The position numbers and the translations under genes are program-made. Shown here piece by piece: positions 33,267-41,638 of a stretch of 64,000 nucleotides of DNA. The notes under the pieces were generated by a model. That model was not told the DNA's origin and did not search any database. It was given only the letters and a program-made list of their open reading frames with translations. Position 1 is the first letter of the stretch. Every line of letters starts with the position of its first letter. Origin of the DNA: Nocardioides kongjuensis (lineage in GTDB: Bacteria; Actinomycetota; Actinomycetes; Propionibacteriales; Nocardioidaceae). The stretch covers positions 2,979,001 to 3,043,000 of the forward strand of contig NZ_JACCBF010000001.1 in NCBI RefSeq assembly GCF_013409625.1, given 5' to 3'.

Positions 33267-33992
33267 GTGACCGCGTTGCACGACGACGTCCTCGACGCCC
33301 TCGGCCGCCGCATCGTCAGCGGCGACCTCCCGGCCGGCACGGTGCTGACGCTCGACGACATCGACACGCAGTACGACGTGAGCCGCTCGGTGTCGCGCGA
33401 GGCGGTCCGCGTACTGGCCTCGATGGGCATGGTCGCCTCGCGGCGCCGGGTCGGCCTGACCGTGCAGCCGCGCACCGGCTGGCAGGTCTTCGACCCGCGG
33501 CTGATCCGCTGGCGCCTCGACTCCGAGGACCGTGCCGCCCAGCTGCGCTCGCTCGGCGAGCTGCGCAGCGGGTTCGAGCCGGTCGCCGCCGCGCTGGCCG
33601 CCGTACGTGCGACGCCGGAGCAGTGCGGGGCCCTGACCACCGCGGTCGGCGACATGGTGGTGCACGGCCGGGCCGGCGACCTCGAGGCATTCCTGGCCGC
33701 GGACATCGTCTTCCACCGGGTGCTGCTGCAGGCCTCCGGCAACGAGATGCTGGCCGCGCTCGACGAGGTCGTCGCCGAGGTGCTGTCGGGGCGGACCCAC
33801 CACCACCTGATGCCGAGCAAGCCCAAGGACGAGGCGATCGACCTCCACGTCGAGGTGGCTCGGGCGGTGCGGGCGGGCGACCCGGTCGCGGCCCGGGCGG
33901 CGATGGAGACGATCATCTCCGAGGCGACCGATGCGGTCGTGTCGGGCACGGCGTCCTCGACTATCCTCGGAGGCGATGGAGAACACGCCTGA
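33267..33992 (+). CDS. FadR/GntR family regulator of the gluconate operon
   Basis: 241 residues. N-terminal winged HTH (VTALHDDVLDALGRRIVSG, then DVSRSVSREAVRVLASMGM) and a C-terminal FCD ligand domain with metal-binding histidines (DIVFHRVLLQASGN and DLHVEVARAV). I choose the GTG at 33267 over the one at 33261 because it has a well-spaced GGAGGT upstream. Divergence from gntK–gntP points to gluconate-responsive repression. The 3' end overlaps the next gene by 17 bp. Confidence 0.9.
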   Translation: MTALHDDVLDALGRRIVSGDLPAGTVLTLDDIDTQYDVSRSVSREAVRVLASMGMVASRRRVGLTVQPRTGWQVFDPRLIRWRLDSEDRAAQLRSLGELRSGFEPVAAALAAVRATPEQCGALTTAVGDMVVHGRAGDLEAFLAADIVFHRVLLQASGNEMLAALDEVVAEVLSGRTHHHLMPSKPKDEAIDLHVEVARAVRAGDPVAARAAMETIISEATDAVVSGTASSTILGGDGEHA

Positions 33993-34608
33993 CCTCGCCG
34001 ACCTGATCACCCAGCTCAAGGGCGAGGAGTACGACGTCTCCGAGCCGTTGCCCGGCGTCCTCCACGTCAAGGGCCGGTTCTCCAACCCGGAGCGGATCGC
34101 GCTGCGCGCCGCCGCCGATGCGGGCGACGTCCCGCTCGCCGTGTGGGCGACCAGCCACCACGACGACTGGGCCCTGGTGGCCTGGGACCGCCCGGAGCTG
34201 GTGACCATCACCCAGAAGGGCGCGACCCCCCAGCGCTGGCGGCACCGCCGCCCGCCGGCCACGCTGCGTCCCGACGCCCAGACCTTCCTCGAGGGCGCGT
34301 CGTCGCCGTTCGACATCGTCACCCGCCCCAAGCACCAGCCGACCGACGCCGCCCGCGAGGTGCTCGGTCGGTTCGGCATCACCGACCCGCCGCCGCCGGG
34401 GTGGGTCCCGCCCGTCGTCGAGGCACCGCCGGTCCCGACCGTGCGCGAGAGCCGGGTCCCGGCCGCGACCGAGAAGGCGGCCCGGGCCCCGCGCGCGACC
34501 AAGCCGAAGGCTCCTGCCAGGGCGACCAAGCCGGAGCCGGTGATCGCGGTGTGCCCGACGTGTTTCATGGCACTGCCGGCCACGGGCGTGTGCGACAACT
34601 GCGGCTGA
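33976..34608 (+). CDS. Hypothetical protein with C-terminal zinc-ribbon-like motif
   Basis: 210 residues. The N-terminal ~120 residues (LADLITQLKGEEYDVSEPLPGVLHV and AVWATSHHDDWALVAWDRPEL) form a mixed alpha/beta region I do not recognise. A Pro/Ala/Lys linker follows, and the C-terminus ends in CPTC...CDNC, a probable zinc ribbon. An AT-hook-like basic linker (RATKPKAPARATKP) suggests nucleic-acid contact, which is inference. The ATG at 33976 has a CGGAGG upstream and overlaps the regulator gene. Confidence 0.7.
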   Translation: MENTPDLADLITQLKGEEYDVSEPLPGVLHVKGRFSNPERIALRAAADAGDVPLAVWATSHHDDWALVAWDRPELVTITQKGATPQRWRHRRPPATLRPDAQTFLEGASSPFDIVTRPKHQPTDAAREVLGRFGITDPPPPGWVPPVVEAPPVPTVRESRVPAATEKAARAPRATKPKAPARATKPEPVIAVCPTCFMALPATGVCDNCG

Positions 34609-34630
34609 GGTTTTCGGCGATGCTCTGACC

Positions 34631-35719
34631 ATGAGCGACGCACCTGCTCCCGTCGGACTCCGCAAGCTGTCGAAGCTCGGCCTGGCGATCGCCGTCGTCG
34701 GCGCGCTGATCCAGCTGGTCCTCGGCGTCTACTACCTCGCCATGGCGCACTCCCCCGCGCCCAACGACCTGCCGGTGGGCATCGTCGGGACCGCCGAGCA
34801 GCGCGCCCAGCTCACCACCGCGCTCGAGGAGGGCGGCGACTTCAAGGTCGAGGCGTACGACGACGCGACCGCGCTCCAGCAGGCGATCCGCGAGCGCAAG
34901 GCGTACGGCGGCGTCGCGTTCGCCGGACAGCAGCCGACGCTGTACGTCGCCACGGCCGCCTCACCGTCGGTGGCCAACCTGTTCAAGGCGTCCTTCTCCA
35001 CGGCCTACCAGGAGCAGGTGCAGGGCCAGGTCGACCAGCTGGTCGCCGCCGGCCAACCGGTGCCGGCGCAGACCGTGGCACTCCTGGCCTCGGCGCCCCC
35101 GGTGACGGACGTCGTACCGCTGCCGAAGCAGGACAGTGCCGGCAGCTCGCTCGGCTTCGTCATCCAGGCGCTGTGCCTCGGCGGCTCGATCGCCTCCCTC
35201 GCCCTCGGCCGGCTGCGCGGCCTCACCCAGCACTCGACCGCCCGCGGCCTGGGCCACGCTGCCCTGCTCGTCGTCTACGCCCTCGCCTCGGCCGGCGTGG
35301 CCCTGCTCGCCATGTCGCTCTTCGGTGTCGGCAAGGACGCCCACCACCTCACCCTGTTCGGGGGCCTCGCCCTCATCTCGCTCGCGGTCACGGCCTCGAC
35401 CGCCGCGTTCGTGGCGCTCTTCGGCCCGGCCGGCTCGCTGGTCGGCGGCCTGTACTTCACGCTCGGCCTGATCATCTCCGGCTCCTCGATCGCACCCGAG
35501 ATGCTGCCCCGCGCCGGCAACGCCATCGGCCAACTGCTCCCGCCGGGCGCCGGCGCGACCGTCGCGCGCGACGCGATGTACTTCCCCGACGCCTCGACCG
35601 TCCCGGCGTTCGTCGTGCTCGGCGTCTACGCCGGACTGGGCCTGCTCGTCATCCTGCTCACCAACACCGCGGCCAACCGGACCCGGTCGACACACCGCCT
35701 GGCGCGGGGCGAGGATTGA
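34631..35719 (+). CDS. Multi-pass membrane protein, ABC-2/YhgE-like
   Basis: 362 residues. One N-terminal helix (~residues 17–37), a large extracytoplasmic domain of about 130 residues (LPVGIVGTAEQRAQLTTALEE...), then five to six helices to the C-terminus. This topology resembles DUF3533/YhgE-Pip or ABC-2 permease-like proteins. No ATPase is adjacent, so transport is uncertain. It follows the zinc-ribbon protein gene by 22 bp on the same strand and may be co-transcribed. Confidence 0.75.
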   Translation: MSDAPAPVGLRKLSKLGLAIAVVGALIQLVLGVYYLAMAHSPAPNDLPVGIVGTAEQRAQLTTALEEGGDFKVEAYDDATALQQAIRERKAYGGVAFAGQQPTLYVATAASPSVANLFKASFSTAYQEQVQGQVDQLVAAGQPVPAQTVALLASAPPVTDVVPLPKQDSAGSSLGFVIQALCLGGSIASLALGRLRGLTQHSTARGLGHAALLVVYALASAGVALLAMSLFGVGKDAHHLTLFGGLALISLAVTASTAAFVALFGPAGSLVGGLYFTLGLIISGSSIAPEMLPRAGNAIGQLLPPGAGATVARDAMYFPDASTVPAFVVLGVYAGLGLLVILLTNTAANRTRSTHRLARGED

Positions 35720-35723
35720 TGCC

Positions 35724-36137
35724 GTGACCGAGCCCGGCGGACTCCCCGAGCGCAACGTGCTGGGCGAGCCGCTCCAGCCGTGCGGCACCGACCCGATGAC
35801 CGGCTTCCTCCGCGACGGGAACTGCTCGTGCGGTCCCCAGGACGCCGGCGTGCACGCGGTGTGCGCGGTGATGACCGAGGAGTTCCTCGCCCACCAGCGG
35901 GCCGTCGGCAACGACCTGTCGACGCCCCGCCCCGAGTGGCAGTTCCCGGGCCTGCACCCGGGGGACCGGTGGTGCGTGGTGGCCGGCCGTTGGCTGCAGG
36001 CCTACGCCGACGGCGTGGCCGCACCGGTCGTGCTGGCCTCGACGAACGCCCGGGCGCTGCAGCTGATCCCGATCGAGGCGCTGCGCGAGCACGCGGTCGA
36101 CGTACCCGACGACCTGAGCGGCCTGGACCAGGCCTGA
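35724..36137 (+). CDS. DUF2237 family protein
   Basis: 137 residues. It matches DUF2237: NVLGEPLQPCGTDPMTGFLRDG at the start, HAVCAVMTEEFLAHQ in the middle and WCVVAGRWLQAYADG. Conserved cysteines and aspartates could bind metal, but no activity is established. Length is that of the family. The GTG start lies 4 bp after the membrane protein gene, suggesting one transcript. Confidence 0.9.
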   Translation: MTEPGGLPERNVLGEPLQPCGTDPMTGFLRDGNCSCGPQDAGVHAVCAVMTEEFLAHQRAVGNDLSTPRPEWQFPGLHPGDRWCVVAGRWLQAYADGVAAPVVLASTNARALQLIPIEALREHAVDVPDDLSGLDQA

Positions 36138-36153
36138 CCGGGCCTGACCGGGT

Positions 36154-36537
36154 CTAGCAGTCCCAGCTGCCCTCGAGCACCGCGCGGTGCGTGGGCAGCG
36201 CCTCGTCGTACAGCTTGTGGCCGGCCTCGGTGAGGCAGACGAAGACGCTGCGCCGGTCCTGCTCGCAGGCCGAGCGCTCGACGAGGCCGTCCTTCTCGAG
36301 GCGGGTGATGGCACGGGACAGCGCGCTCTGGCTGAGGTGGATGTCGCCGGCGAGGTCGGCCATGCGGTACTTGCCGCAGTTGGCGTCGACGACCCGGTCG
36401 AGGGTCTCGAACTCGCTCAGCCCGATGCCGTGCCGCTCCTGCAGCGCCTTCTCGAGCGCGCAGCTGACGGCGGCGTGCCGGTCCAGCAGCTGGCGCCACT
36501 CGGCGACCAGCGGACTCGCGACGGGGACCTTCGACAC
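36154..36537 (-). CDS. MarR family transcriptional regulator
   Basis: 127 residues. Winged HTH: LSEFETLDRVVDANCGKYRMADLAGDIHLSQSALSRAITRLEKDGLVER, with the wing RSACEQDRRSVFVCLT and the D-R-R signature. It is divergent from a drug-type MFS transporter with a 27-bp near-perfect inverted repeat between the genes, so it is most likely the repressor of that exporter and of itself. Cysteines at DANCGKY and SACEQD could sense oxidants; this is speculative. Confidence 0.9.
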   Translation of the reverse strand: MSKVPVASPLVAEWRQLLDRHAAVSCALEKALQERHGIGLSEFETLDRVVDANCGKYRMADLAGDIHLSQSALSRAITRLEKDGLVERSACEQDRRSVFVCLTEAGHKLYDEALPTHRAVLEGSWDC

Positions 36538-36566
36538 GCCTGCATCCTAGCCACCGGGTGAATTTC

Positions 36567-36593
36567 ATGCAAACGCATTATTTGCGCTTGCAT
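36567..36593. promoter_or_regulatory. Candidate MarR operator
   Basis: Arms ATGCAAACGCA (36567–36577) and TGCGCTTGCAT (36583–36593) match 10 of 11 positions as an inverted repeat with a 5-nt centre. A second, shorter ATGCACATGCAT lies at about 36597–36608. The whole gap is AT-rich and sits between divergent marR and MFS genes. Confidence 0.7.
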
Positions 36594-36624
36594 TGAATGC
36601 ACATGCATGGAAGTGTTCCGTGCC

Positions 36625-38112
36625 ATGTCCTCGACATCCCCCTCCCTCCACTCCCCTGCGACCAGCGCGATCCGCTGGTCCCGGCGCACCTGGGGCCTGC
36701 TCATCACCCTGTGCGTGGTCCTCTTCCTCGACGGCCTCGACGTCTCGATGATCGGCGTGGCCCTCCCCTCGATCGGTGCCGAGCTCGACCTGACCACCTC
36801 GTCGCTGCAGTGGCTGATCAGCGGCTACGTCCTCGGGTACGGCGGCCTGCTGCTCGTCGGCGGCCGCACCGCCGACCTGCTCGGCCGGCGCCGGGTGTTC
36901 CTGGTCGCCCTCGCCGTCTTCGCCGCCGCGTCGCTGCTCGGCGGACTCGTCAGCTCCGGCCCGCTGCTCATCGCGACCCGGTTCATCAAGGGCCTGGCCG
37001 CCGCGTTCACCGCGCCCACCGGCCTGTCCATCATCACGACCAACTTCGCCGAGGGCCCGGCCCGCAACAAGGCGCTGTCGATCTACACCGTCTTCGGCGC
37101 CGGCGGCTACTCCTCGGGCCTGCTCTTCGGCGGCCTGATGACCGGCGTCGGCTGGCGCTGGACCTTCCTGCTGCCCGTGCCGATCGCCCTGCTGGCACTG
37201 GCCGCCGCCTGGGTCCTGGTGCCCCGTGACGAGGCGGTCGAGGAGGGCGGGCACGACCTGCTCGGCGCCCTCACCTCCGGTGCCGCGATGCTGCTGCTCG
37301 TCTACACCGTGGTCTCCGCCCCCGAGGCCGGCTGGGCCTCGGCCCGCACCGTGCTCTCCTTCGTCGGCGTGGCCGCGCTGTTCGCCGCCTTCTTGACGAT
37401 CGAGCGCCGGATCGCCCACCCGCTGGTGCGGCTGGGCATCCTGCGCAAGGCGACCCTGGTCCGCGCCAGCCTGGCGATCGTGGCGGTCGGCGGCTCGTAC
37501 TTCAGCTGGCAGTTCATCGTCACGCTGTTCCTGCAGGACGGCCTCGGCTGGTCACCGCTCGAGCTGGCGCTCGCACTGCTGCCGATCGGCCTGATGGTCA
37601 CCTTGTCGGCGGTCTTCTCCGACAAGCTGGTCGACCGCTTCGGGACCGGGCCGATCATCGCGGTGACCATGGCCGTGATGGCGGTGGGCTACGTGCTCTT
37701 CACGATCGGGCTCGACAGCACACCGTCCTACCTCGGCATGCTGCTGCCCACGCTGATCCTGATCGGCATCGGCTGGGTGGGCTTCCCCGCGATCAACATC
37801 CAGGCCACGAGCGGGATCGACGACGACGAGCAGGGCCTCGCCGCCGGCGTGCTGCAGACCTCGATGCAGGTCGGCGCGGCCATCGTCCTCGCCGTCACGA
37901 CCGCGATCATCGCCTCGAACGCCGGTGCCGCGACGTCGCCGGCGGCGGTGCTCGACGGGTTCCGGCCGGGGCTGGTGTTCGCCACCGCGGTCAGTGCCGC
38001 GGGCGCGCTGGTCGCGATCGGCGGACTGGTCCTCGACCGGCGCGCTGCCGGTCGGTCGGCGGGCGACGAGCCGGCGACCGAGGTCGAGACGGAGCTCGCG
38101 GGCGCGGCCTGA
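36625..38112 (+). CDS. MFS transporter, DHA2 (14-helix) drug exporter type
   Basis: 495 residues from ATG 36625 (an in-frame ATG at 36607 would add six residues). Signature of motif A: GGRTADLLGRRRVF; N-terminal DVSMIGVALPSIGAEL is typical of the 14-helix DHA2 group, and SLQWLISGYVLGYGGLLL follows. It probably exports toxic hydrophobic compounds using the proton gradient. Regulation by the divergent MarR is suggested by the operator-like dyad. The acidic C-terminal tail is cytosolic. Confidence 0.9.
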   Translation: MSSTSPSLHSPATSAIRWSRRTWGLLITLCVVLFLDGLDVSMIGVALPSIGAELDLTTSSLQWLISGYVLGYGGLLLVGGRTADLLGRRRVFLVALAVFAAASLLGGLVSSGPLLIATRFIKGLAAAFTAPTGLSIITTNFAEGPARNKALSIYTVFGAGGYSSGLLFGGLMTGVGWRWTFLLPVPIALLALAAAWVLVPRDEAVEEGGHDLLGALTSGAAMLLLVYTVVSAPEAGWASARTVLSFVGVAALFAAFLTIERRIAHPLVRLGILRKATLVRASLAIVAVGGSYFSWQFIVTLFLQDGLGWSPLELALALLPIGLMVTLSAVFSDKLVDRFGTGPIIAVTMAVMAVGYVLFTIGLDSTPSYLGMLLPTLILIGIGWVGFPAINIQATSGIDDDEQGLAAGVLQTSMQVGAAIVLAVTTAIIASNAGAATSPAAVLDGFRPGLVFATAVSAAGALVAIGGLVLDRRAAGRSAGDEPATEVETELAGAA

Positions 38113-38129
38113 CCGGCCCGACCCCGGCG

Positions 38130-38576
38130 TCAGATCGTCGCGCGGACCGCGGCGCCGTCGACCGTCGCCGCGAGCTCGGCGATCGTCCTGCCGGACAACG
38201 AGGTCCGCCAGGCCTGCTCCGCCTCAGCCATGACCTGGGCGACCCCGCAGGCCTGGCGGCACTCCTCGGGCGGCGCCGCGAGATCACCCTGCTGCCGGAT
38301 CTCGGTGCAGCGGAAGGCCGGCTCGGGGCCGTCGATGGCGCGGACCACGTCGAGCACCGTGATGCCGGCCGGGTCGCGGGTGAGCGCGTAGCCACCGTCG
38401 CGCCCCTCGCTCGGCTGCACGATGCCCGCCCGCGCGAGCGCCTGGAGGTGCTTGGCCAGGTAGGTCTTCGACACCCCGTGCAGCTCGGCGAGCCGGGCGC
38501 CGGGCACCGGTCGCTCGGCCAGGCTCAGCACCACGCAGCAGTGGATCGCCCACTCCACACCGGCCGACAGCTTCAC
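38130..38576 (-). CDS. Rrf2 family transcriptional regulator
   Basis: 148 residues. Rrf2 winged HTH (VEWAIHCCVVLSLAERPVP, LAELHGVSKTYLAKHLQALARAGIVQ, GRDGGYALTR). The effector segment has three cysteines in the Rrf2 arrangement (FRCTEIRQQG, EECRQACGV), compatible with an iron-sulfur cluster or redox sensing. It lies 34 bp downstream of an NmrA-like reductase in the same direction, and the palindrome upstream of that reductase is its probable target. GTG start. Confidence 0.9.
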   Translation of the reverse strand: MKLSAGVEWAIHCCVVLSLAERPVPGARLAELHGVSKTYLAKHLQALARAGIVQPSEGRDGGYALTRDPAGITVLDVVRAIDGPEPAFRCTEIRQQGDLAAPPEECRQACGVAQVMAEAEQAWRTSLSGRTIAELAATVDGAAVRATI

Positions 38577-38610
38577 GCGCCCACCCTAGTGTCGGCGCCG
38601 GCTCCGGCCC

Positions 38611-39360
38611 TCAGCCGCGTGCCGCCAGCCACTCGTCGTAGGTCGTGGGCGCGATCCAGGCGTTCGCGCCGGGTGTCGGCGTCAGGGCCTCGTCGTCGAG
38701 GATCGCGCCGAAGTAGCCGGCGGTCGCGTCCGAGGTGACGGTACGACGGTCACCCGTCGCCGCGAACCACCGGCGGACCAGCTCGTCGATGCCCAGCGGC
38801 TCGGGGCCGGCGATCTCGACGGTGCCCTTGACCGGCTCGGCGGTCACGATCCCGGCCAGGTGCTCGACGACGTCGGCCGACGCGATCGGCTGGAGGTGGG
38901 CGGGCGTGGCCCGGACGGTGTCGCCGACGGTGCCGGCGTCGGCGATGCCGGGGACGAACTCGAAGAACTGCGTGGAGCGGACGATCGTGAACGGCACCGC
39001 CCCGTCGACGACCCCCTGCTCCTGGGCGAGCTTGGCGCGCATGTAGCCGGCATCGGTGAGCCGGTCGGCGCCGACGATGGACAAGATCACGTGGTGCCCG
39101 ACGCCGGCCTCGGCCCCGGCCCCGACCAGGTTGCGGGTCGAGTCCCGGAAGAACGCGAGAACGTCGTCGTCGGCCCACGACGGCGAGTTGGTCAGGTCGA
39201 CCACGACGTCGGCACCGTCGACGGCGGCCGCGACACCCTCCCCCGTGGTGGTGTCGATCCCGGCCTCGCGACCGAGCGCGACGACGTCGTGCCCCTGCTC
39301 GTGCAGCCGGTCACGCAGCTGACCACCGATCAGCCCGGCTCCGAAGATGACGATCCTCAT
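38611..39360 (-). CDS. NAD(P)-binding NmrA-like oxidoreductase
   Basis: 249 residues. N-terminal Rossmann motif VIFGAGLIGGQL (GxGxxG), then VVVDLTNSPSWAD and a central SIVGADRL; the family of atypical SDR/NmrA-like proteins includes quinone reductases and redox sensors. Catalytic YxxxK is present only loosely (AGYMRAKLAQE). Co-transcribed with an Rrf2 regulator, under a strong palindrome. Such pairs usually respond to electrophile or oxidative stress, but the substrate is unknown. Confidence 0.85.
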   Translation of the reverse strand: MRIVIFGAGLIGGQLRDRLHEQGHDVVALGREAGIDTTTGEGVAAAVDGADVVVDLTNSPSWADDDVLAFFRDSTRNLVGAGAEAGVGHHVILSIVGADRLTDAGYMRAKLAQEQGVVDGAVPFTIVRSTQFFEFVPGIADAGTVGDTVRATPAHLQPIASADVVEHLAGIVTAEPVKGTVEIAGPEPLGIDELVRRWFAATGDRRTVTSDATAGYFGAILDDEALTPTPGANAWIAPTTYDEWLAARG

Positions 39361-39373
39361 GGCGTTCCTCCAA

Positions 39374-39421
39374 ACGTGGATAGTGTTTGCCCGAGATTAC
39401 TCGGACAAACACTATCCACGT
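39374..39421. promoter_or_regulatory. 48-bp palindrome, candidate Rrf2 operator
   Basis: Left arm 39374–39395 and right arm 39400–39421 are 22 nt each, complementary at all but one position, with a 4-nt loop ATTA. The core reads GGATAGTGTTTG...CAAACACTATCC. It ends 13 bp before the reductase start codon, so it must overlap the promoter or 5' leader. As DNA it is an ideal dimer-of-dimers operator; as RNA it would be a strong hairpin. Confidence 0.75.
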
Positions 39422-39433
39422 CAAGACCTGCGC

Positions 39434-40099
39434 TCAGCCGACACCCGCCTGCGCCTCGGCGGTGACGGTGACGCCCGCGGCGAACTCGATGACCTGCTCG
39501 TCGCTGAGGCCGAGCGACTTCCACGCCTGGACGACGACACGGTGCTCGCCGTCGTCGTAGGTCAGGACCTGGGTGCCGCCCTCGACGGTCCGCAGCCAGC
39601 CGTCGTGCTCGCCGACCTTCACCGGGGCGCCCTCGGGCTCGCCGGTGACCGACTGCGACTCGAGCATCACGACGAGCTTGTCCTCGAAGACGTCGAGGCC
39701 GCTGTGGTCCTCGGCGCGGGCGACGTTGAGGTTGTAGGCCGTCGCGCCCTCGAGCACGAAGCCCGCAGGCACCTTGGCGACGACGAACCCGGGCTGCTGC
39801 TCGCCGGTGTAGGCGACGAGCTGCACGCCGCCCGGAGCGGGGCCGTCCGTGGTCGTGCCGGTGCTCGGGGCAGCGATCGAGGGCGCCGGAGCGGGCGTGC
39901 GGTCGGCACTGACGGCGATCGCCGTGCCCACGCCGGCCACGGCGGCCAGGGTGAGCCCGGCCGTGCCGACCCGCAGCGCGCGGCGCCGGGAGGCACCGCG
40001 GCCGCGGGCCAGGTCGCGGCGCACGGTCTCGTCGGTGGGGGCGGGCGCGTCGCCGCCGAGGCGGTGCAGCCGGGCGGTGACGTCGGACAGGTCGGTCAT
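39434..40099 (-). CDS. Membrane protein, probable anti-sigma partner (second copy)
   Basis: 221 residues. Same architecture as the gene at 14115: short cytosolic N-terminus (LSDVTARLHRLGGDAPAPTDETVRRDLARGRG...), basic stretch, one membrane helix (~residues 44–63), Pro/Ala/Thr linker and an outer domain. Its ATG overlaps the SigE-type sigma stop. No zinc motif. The outer domain differs from the first copy (GGVQLVAYTGEQQPGFVVAKVP), suggesting a different signal. Anti-sigma role is inferred from the arrangement. Confidence 0.68.
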   Translation of the reverse strand: MTDLSDVTARLHRLGGDAPAPTDETVRRDLARGRGASRRRALRVGTAGLTLAAVAGVGTAIAVSADRTPAPAPSIAAPSTGTTTDGPAPGGVQLVAYTGEQQPGFVVAKVPAGFVLEGATAYNLNVARAEDHSGLDVFEDKLVVMLESQSVTGEPEGAPVKVGEHDGWLRTVEGGTQVLTYDDGEHRVVVQAWKSLGLSDEQVIEFAAGVTVTAEAQAGVG

Positions 40100-40641
40100 G
40101 ACGGTTCTCCTTCGTAGGGGGCAGCCGGGATCGGCTCGGCCTGCGGGAGGAGCTCCCGCAGCCTGGCGAGACCGCGAGCCGTCTGGCTCTTGACCGTGCC
40201 CGGGCTGCACCCGAGCGCGTCGGCGGCGTCCTCGACGCTGAGGTCGGCGACGTGGCGCAGCACGACGGCCGCCCGCATCCGCTCCGGCAGCGCCCTGAGC
40301 GCCGCGAGCAGCTCGGCGTCGACCGCCCCCTCGCCCAGTGCGCCGTGCTCCGTCGCGGCAGCCCGGTCCGGGACCGTGTCGGTCACCGTCTCCCGGGCCA
40401 CCGACGGACGGCGGCGGTGGTCGATGAAGGCGTTGACGAGTGCCCGCCTGGCGTACGCGTCGACACCGCCGCGGCGGGTGGCGCGCCCCCAGGCGAGGTA
40501 GAGCCGCACCAGCACGCCCTGGACCAGGTCCTCGGCGAGGTGGTGGTCACCGGCGCTCAGCACCACGGCGGTGCCGAGCAGGTGCGAGCGGCGGCGTCGT
40601 ACGAAATCCTCGAACTCGGCGTCGCGGGCCTTCGGTCTCAT
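40096..40641 (-). CDS. SigE-family RNA polymerase sigma factor (ECF type), second copy
   Basis: 181 residues from ATG 40641. Region 2 (FVRRRRSHLLGTAVVLSAGDHHLAEDLVQ) and region 4 (ALPERMRAAVVLRHVADLSVEDAADALGCSPGTVKSQ, ending GTVKSQTARGL) are clear. Upstream codons in the same frame are low-complexity and unlikely to be translated. The Shine-Dalgarno region (GTAGGGAGC) is partly covered by a predicted hairpin. Overlaps the downstream membrane protein by 4 bp. Confidence 0.9.
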   Translation of the reverse strand: MRPKARDAEFEDFVRRRRSHLLGTAVVLSAGDHHLAEDLVQGVLVRLYLAWGRATRRGGVDAYARRALVNAFIDHRRRPSVARETVTDTVPDRAAATEHGALGEGAVDAELLAALRALPERMRAAVVLRHVADLSVEDAADALGCSPGTVKSQTARGLARLRELLPQAEPIPAAPYEGEPS

Positions 40642-40645
40642 GCTC

Positions 40646-40688
40646 CCTACACGTGCGGCGGATGCTGCGGGGTTGCATCCACCGTAGG
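40646..40688 (-). promoter_or_regulatory. Hairpin covering the sigma factor ribosome-binding site
   Basis: In the minus-strand RNA, GGTGGATGC (40683–40675) pairs with GCATCCGCC (40665–40657; one G-U), and the outer CCTAC/GTAGG pair closes the structure. The 3' GTAGG overlaps the Shine-Dalgarno of the sigma gene. It could limit translation, or act as a terminator after ppnP upstream. Confidence 0.5.
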
Positions 40689-40708
40689 TCCGTCGGCGCG
40701 GGTGGGCG

Positions 40709-41032
40709 TCAGCCGTAGTGGCAGACGTACCCGAGCGTCTCGGTGACCTCGATGTCGAACGACGAGTCACCGGGCACGCTGAAGGACTCGCCCGCGGCGT
40801 AGTCCTGCCACTCCTCGGAGCCGGCCAGCCGGATCCGGCACGCGCCGGCGTTGAGCTCCATGACCTCGGGCGCGGCGGTCCCGAAGGTGAGGCTCGCCGG
40901 GAAGATCACGCCGGCGGACTTGCGGGTGCCGTCGGCCAGGTAGAAGGTGTGGCTGACGCAGGCGCCGTCGAAGTAGACGTTGGCCTGGGGGTCGAGGGTG
41001 ACGTTCTCGTACGTCGGGTGCTCACTGGTCAC
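40709..41032 (-). CDS. ppnP: Pyrimidine/purine nucleoside phosphorylase
   Basis: 107 residues from GTG 41032. Small cupin-fold family (formerly DUF1255): [23 protein letters not shown], then [26 protein letters not shown] and [14 protein letters not shown] match the family along its length. It splits nucleosides with phosphate into base and ribose-1-phosphate with broad specificity. The frame is open upstream, but residues before the GTG are low-complexity and not family-like. Confidence 0.92.
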   Translation of the reverse strand: MTSEHPTYENVTLDPQANVYFDGACVSHTFYLADGTRKSAGVIFPASLTFGTAAPEVMELNAGACRIRLAGSEEWQDYAAGESFSVPGDSSFDIEVTETLGYVCHYG

Positions 41033-41052
41033 AGGCGCGAGCGTAGTGGTGC

Positions 41053-41634
41053 TCAGTCGTGCCCGACGTTCCAGTCCTTCGCGATGACCACGTCGTCCTC
41101 CAGCGTGATCAGCACCCACGGCCACAGCGCCATCTGGTCGAACTGGCAGGTGGTGATGTCGCCGTCGGTCGTGCAGCTCCCCTCGAGGCCGAGCACGGCG
41201 ACCATCTGGGCGCGGGTCATCCCGATCTGGACCGCGTCGAACTCGGCCCGCGACACCGTGGTCTGGGGCGTCTTCTGCTCGACGACCAGCACGTGGCGGC
41301 GTACGACGCGCGAGCGGCCGCAGGTCACGGTGGTCCGCGACCGGTAGGTGCCGGGCGGCACCCGCAGCAACGGGCGGCCCGGGACGGAGTCGTAGCGGCG
41401 CACCCAGCGCCGACCGGTCTCGACGCGGGTGACCCGCCAGCGCACGTGCGGCTCGACGCCCGGGTTGGCGCAGGCCACGTCGGAGCCGGTGAGCCCGCCC
41501 TTCTTCCCGGTCGGGGCGTCGAGCACCTTCGGCGCCGGGACGTGGACGCGGCCCGCCGACGCGGCGGCCACAGCGGGCGCGAGGAGGGCGAGGCAGGCGA
41601 GGGCGAGCAGGAGGTGCCGGGTCCGAGAGTGCAC
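41053..41634 (-). CDS. Secreted protein, unknown function
   Basis: 193 residues. Signal peptide at residues 1–27 ([20 protein letters not shown]...). The middle part has a [16 protein letters not shown] strand-rich segment. The C-terminal ~65 residues ([18 protein letters not shown] ... [10 protein letters not shown] ... VVIAKDWNV) resemble the SmpA/BLIP-like repeat fold, in which GMT-x-x-Q-M marks the helix. Four cysteines in the mature part may pair. Function unknown. It lies between ppnP and the GntR gene, all on the minus strand. Confidence 0.75.
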   Translation of the reverse strand: MHSRTRHLLLALACLALLAPAVAAASAGRVHVPAPKVLDAPTGKKGGLTGSDVACANPGVEPHVRWRVTRVETGRRWVRRYDSVPGRPLLRVPPGTYRSRTTVTCGRSRVVRRHVLVVEQKTPQTTVSRAEFDAVQIGMTRAQMVAVLGLEGSCTTDGDITTCQFDQMALWPWVLITLEDDVVIAKDWNVGHD

Positions 41635-41638
41635 CGGC

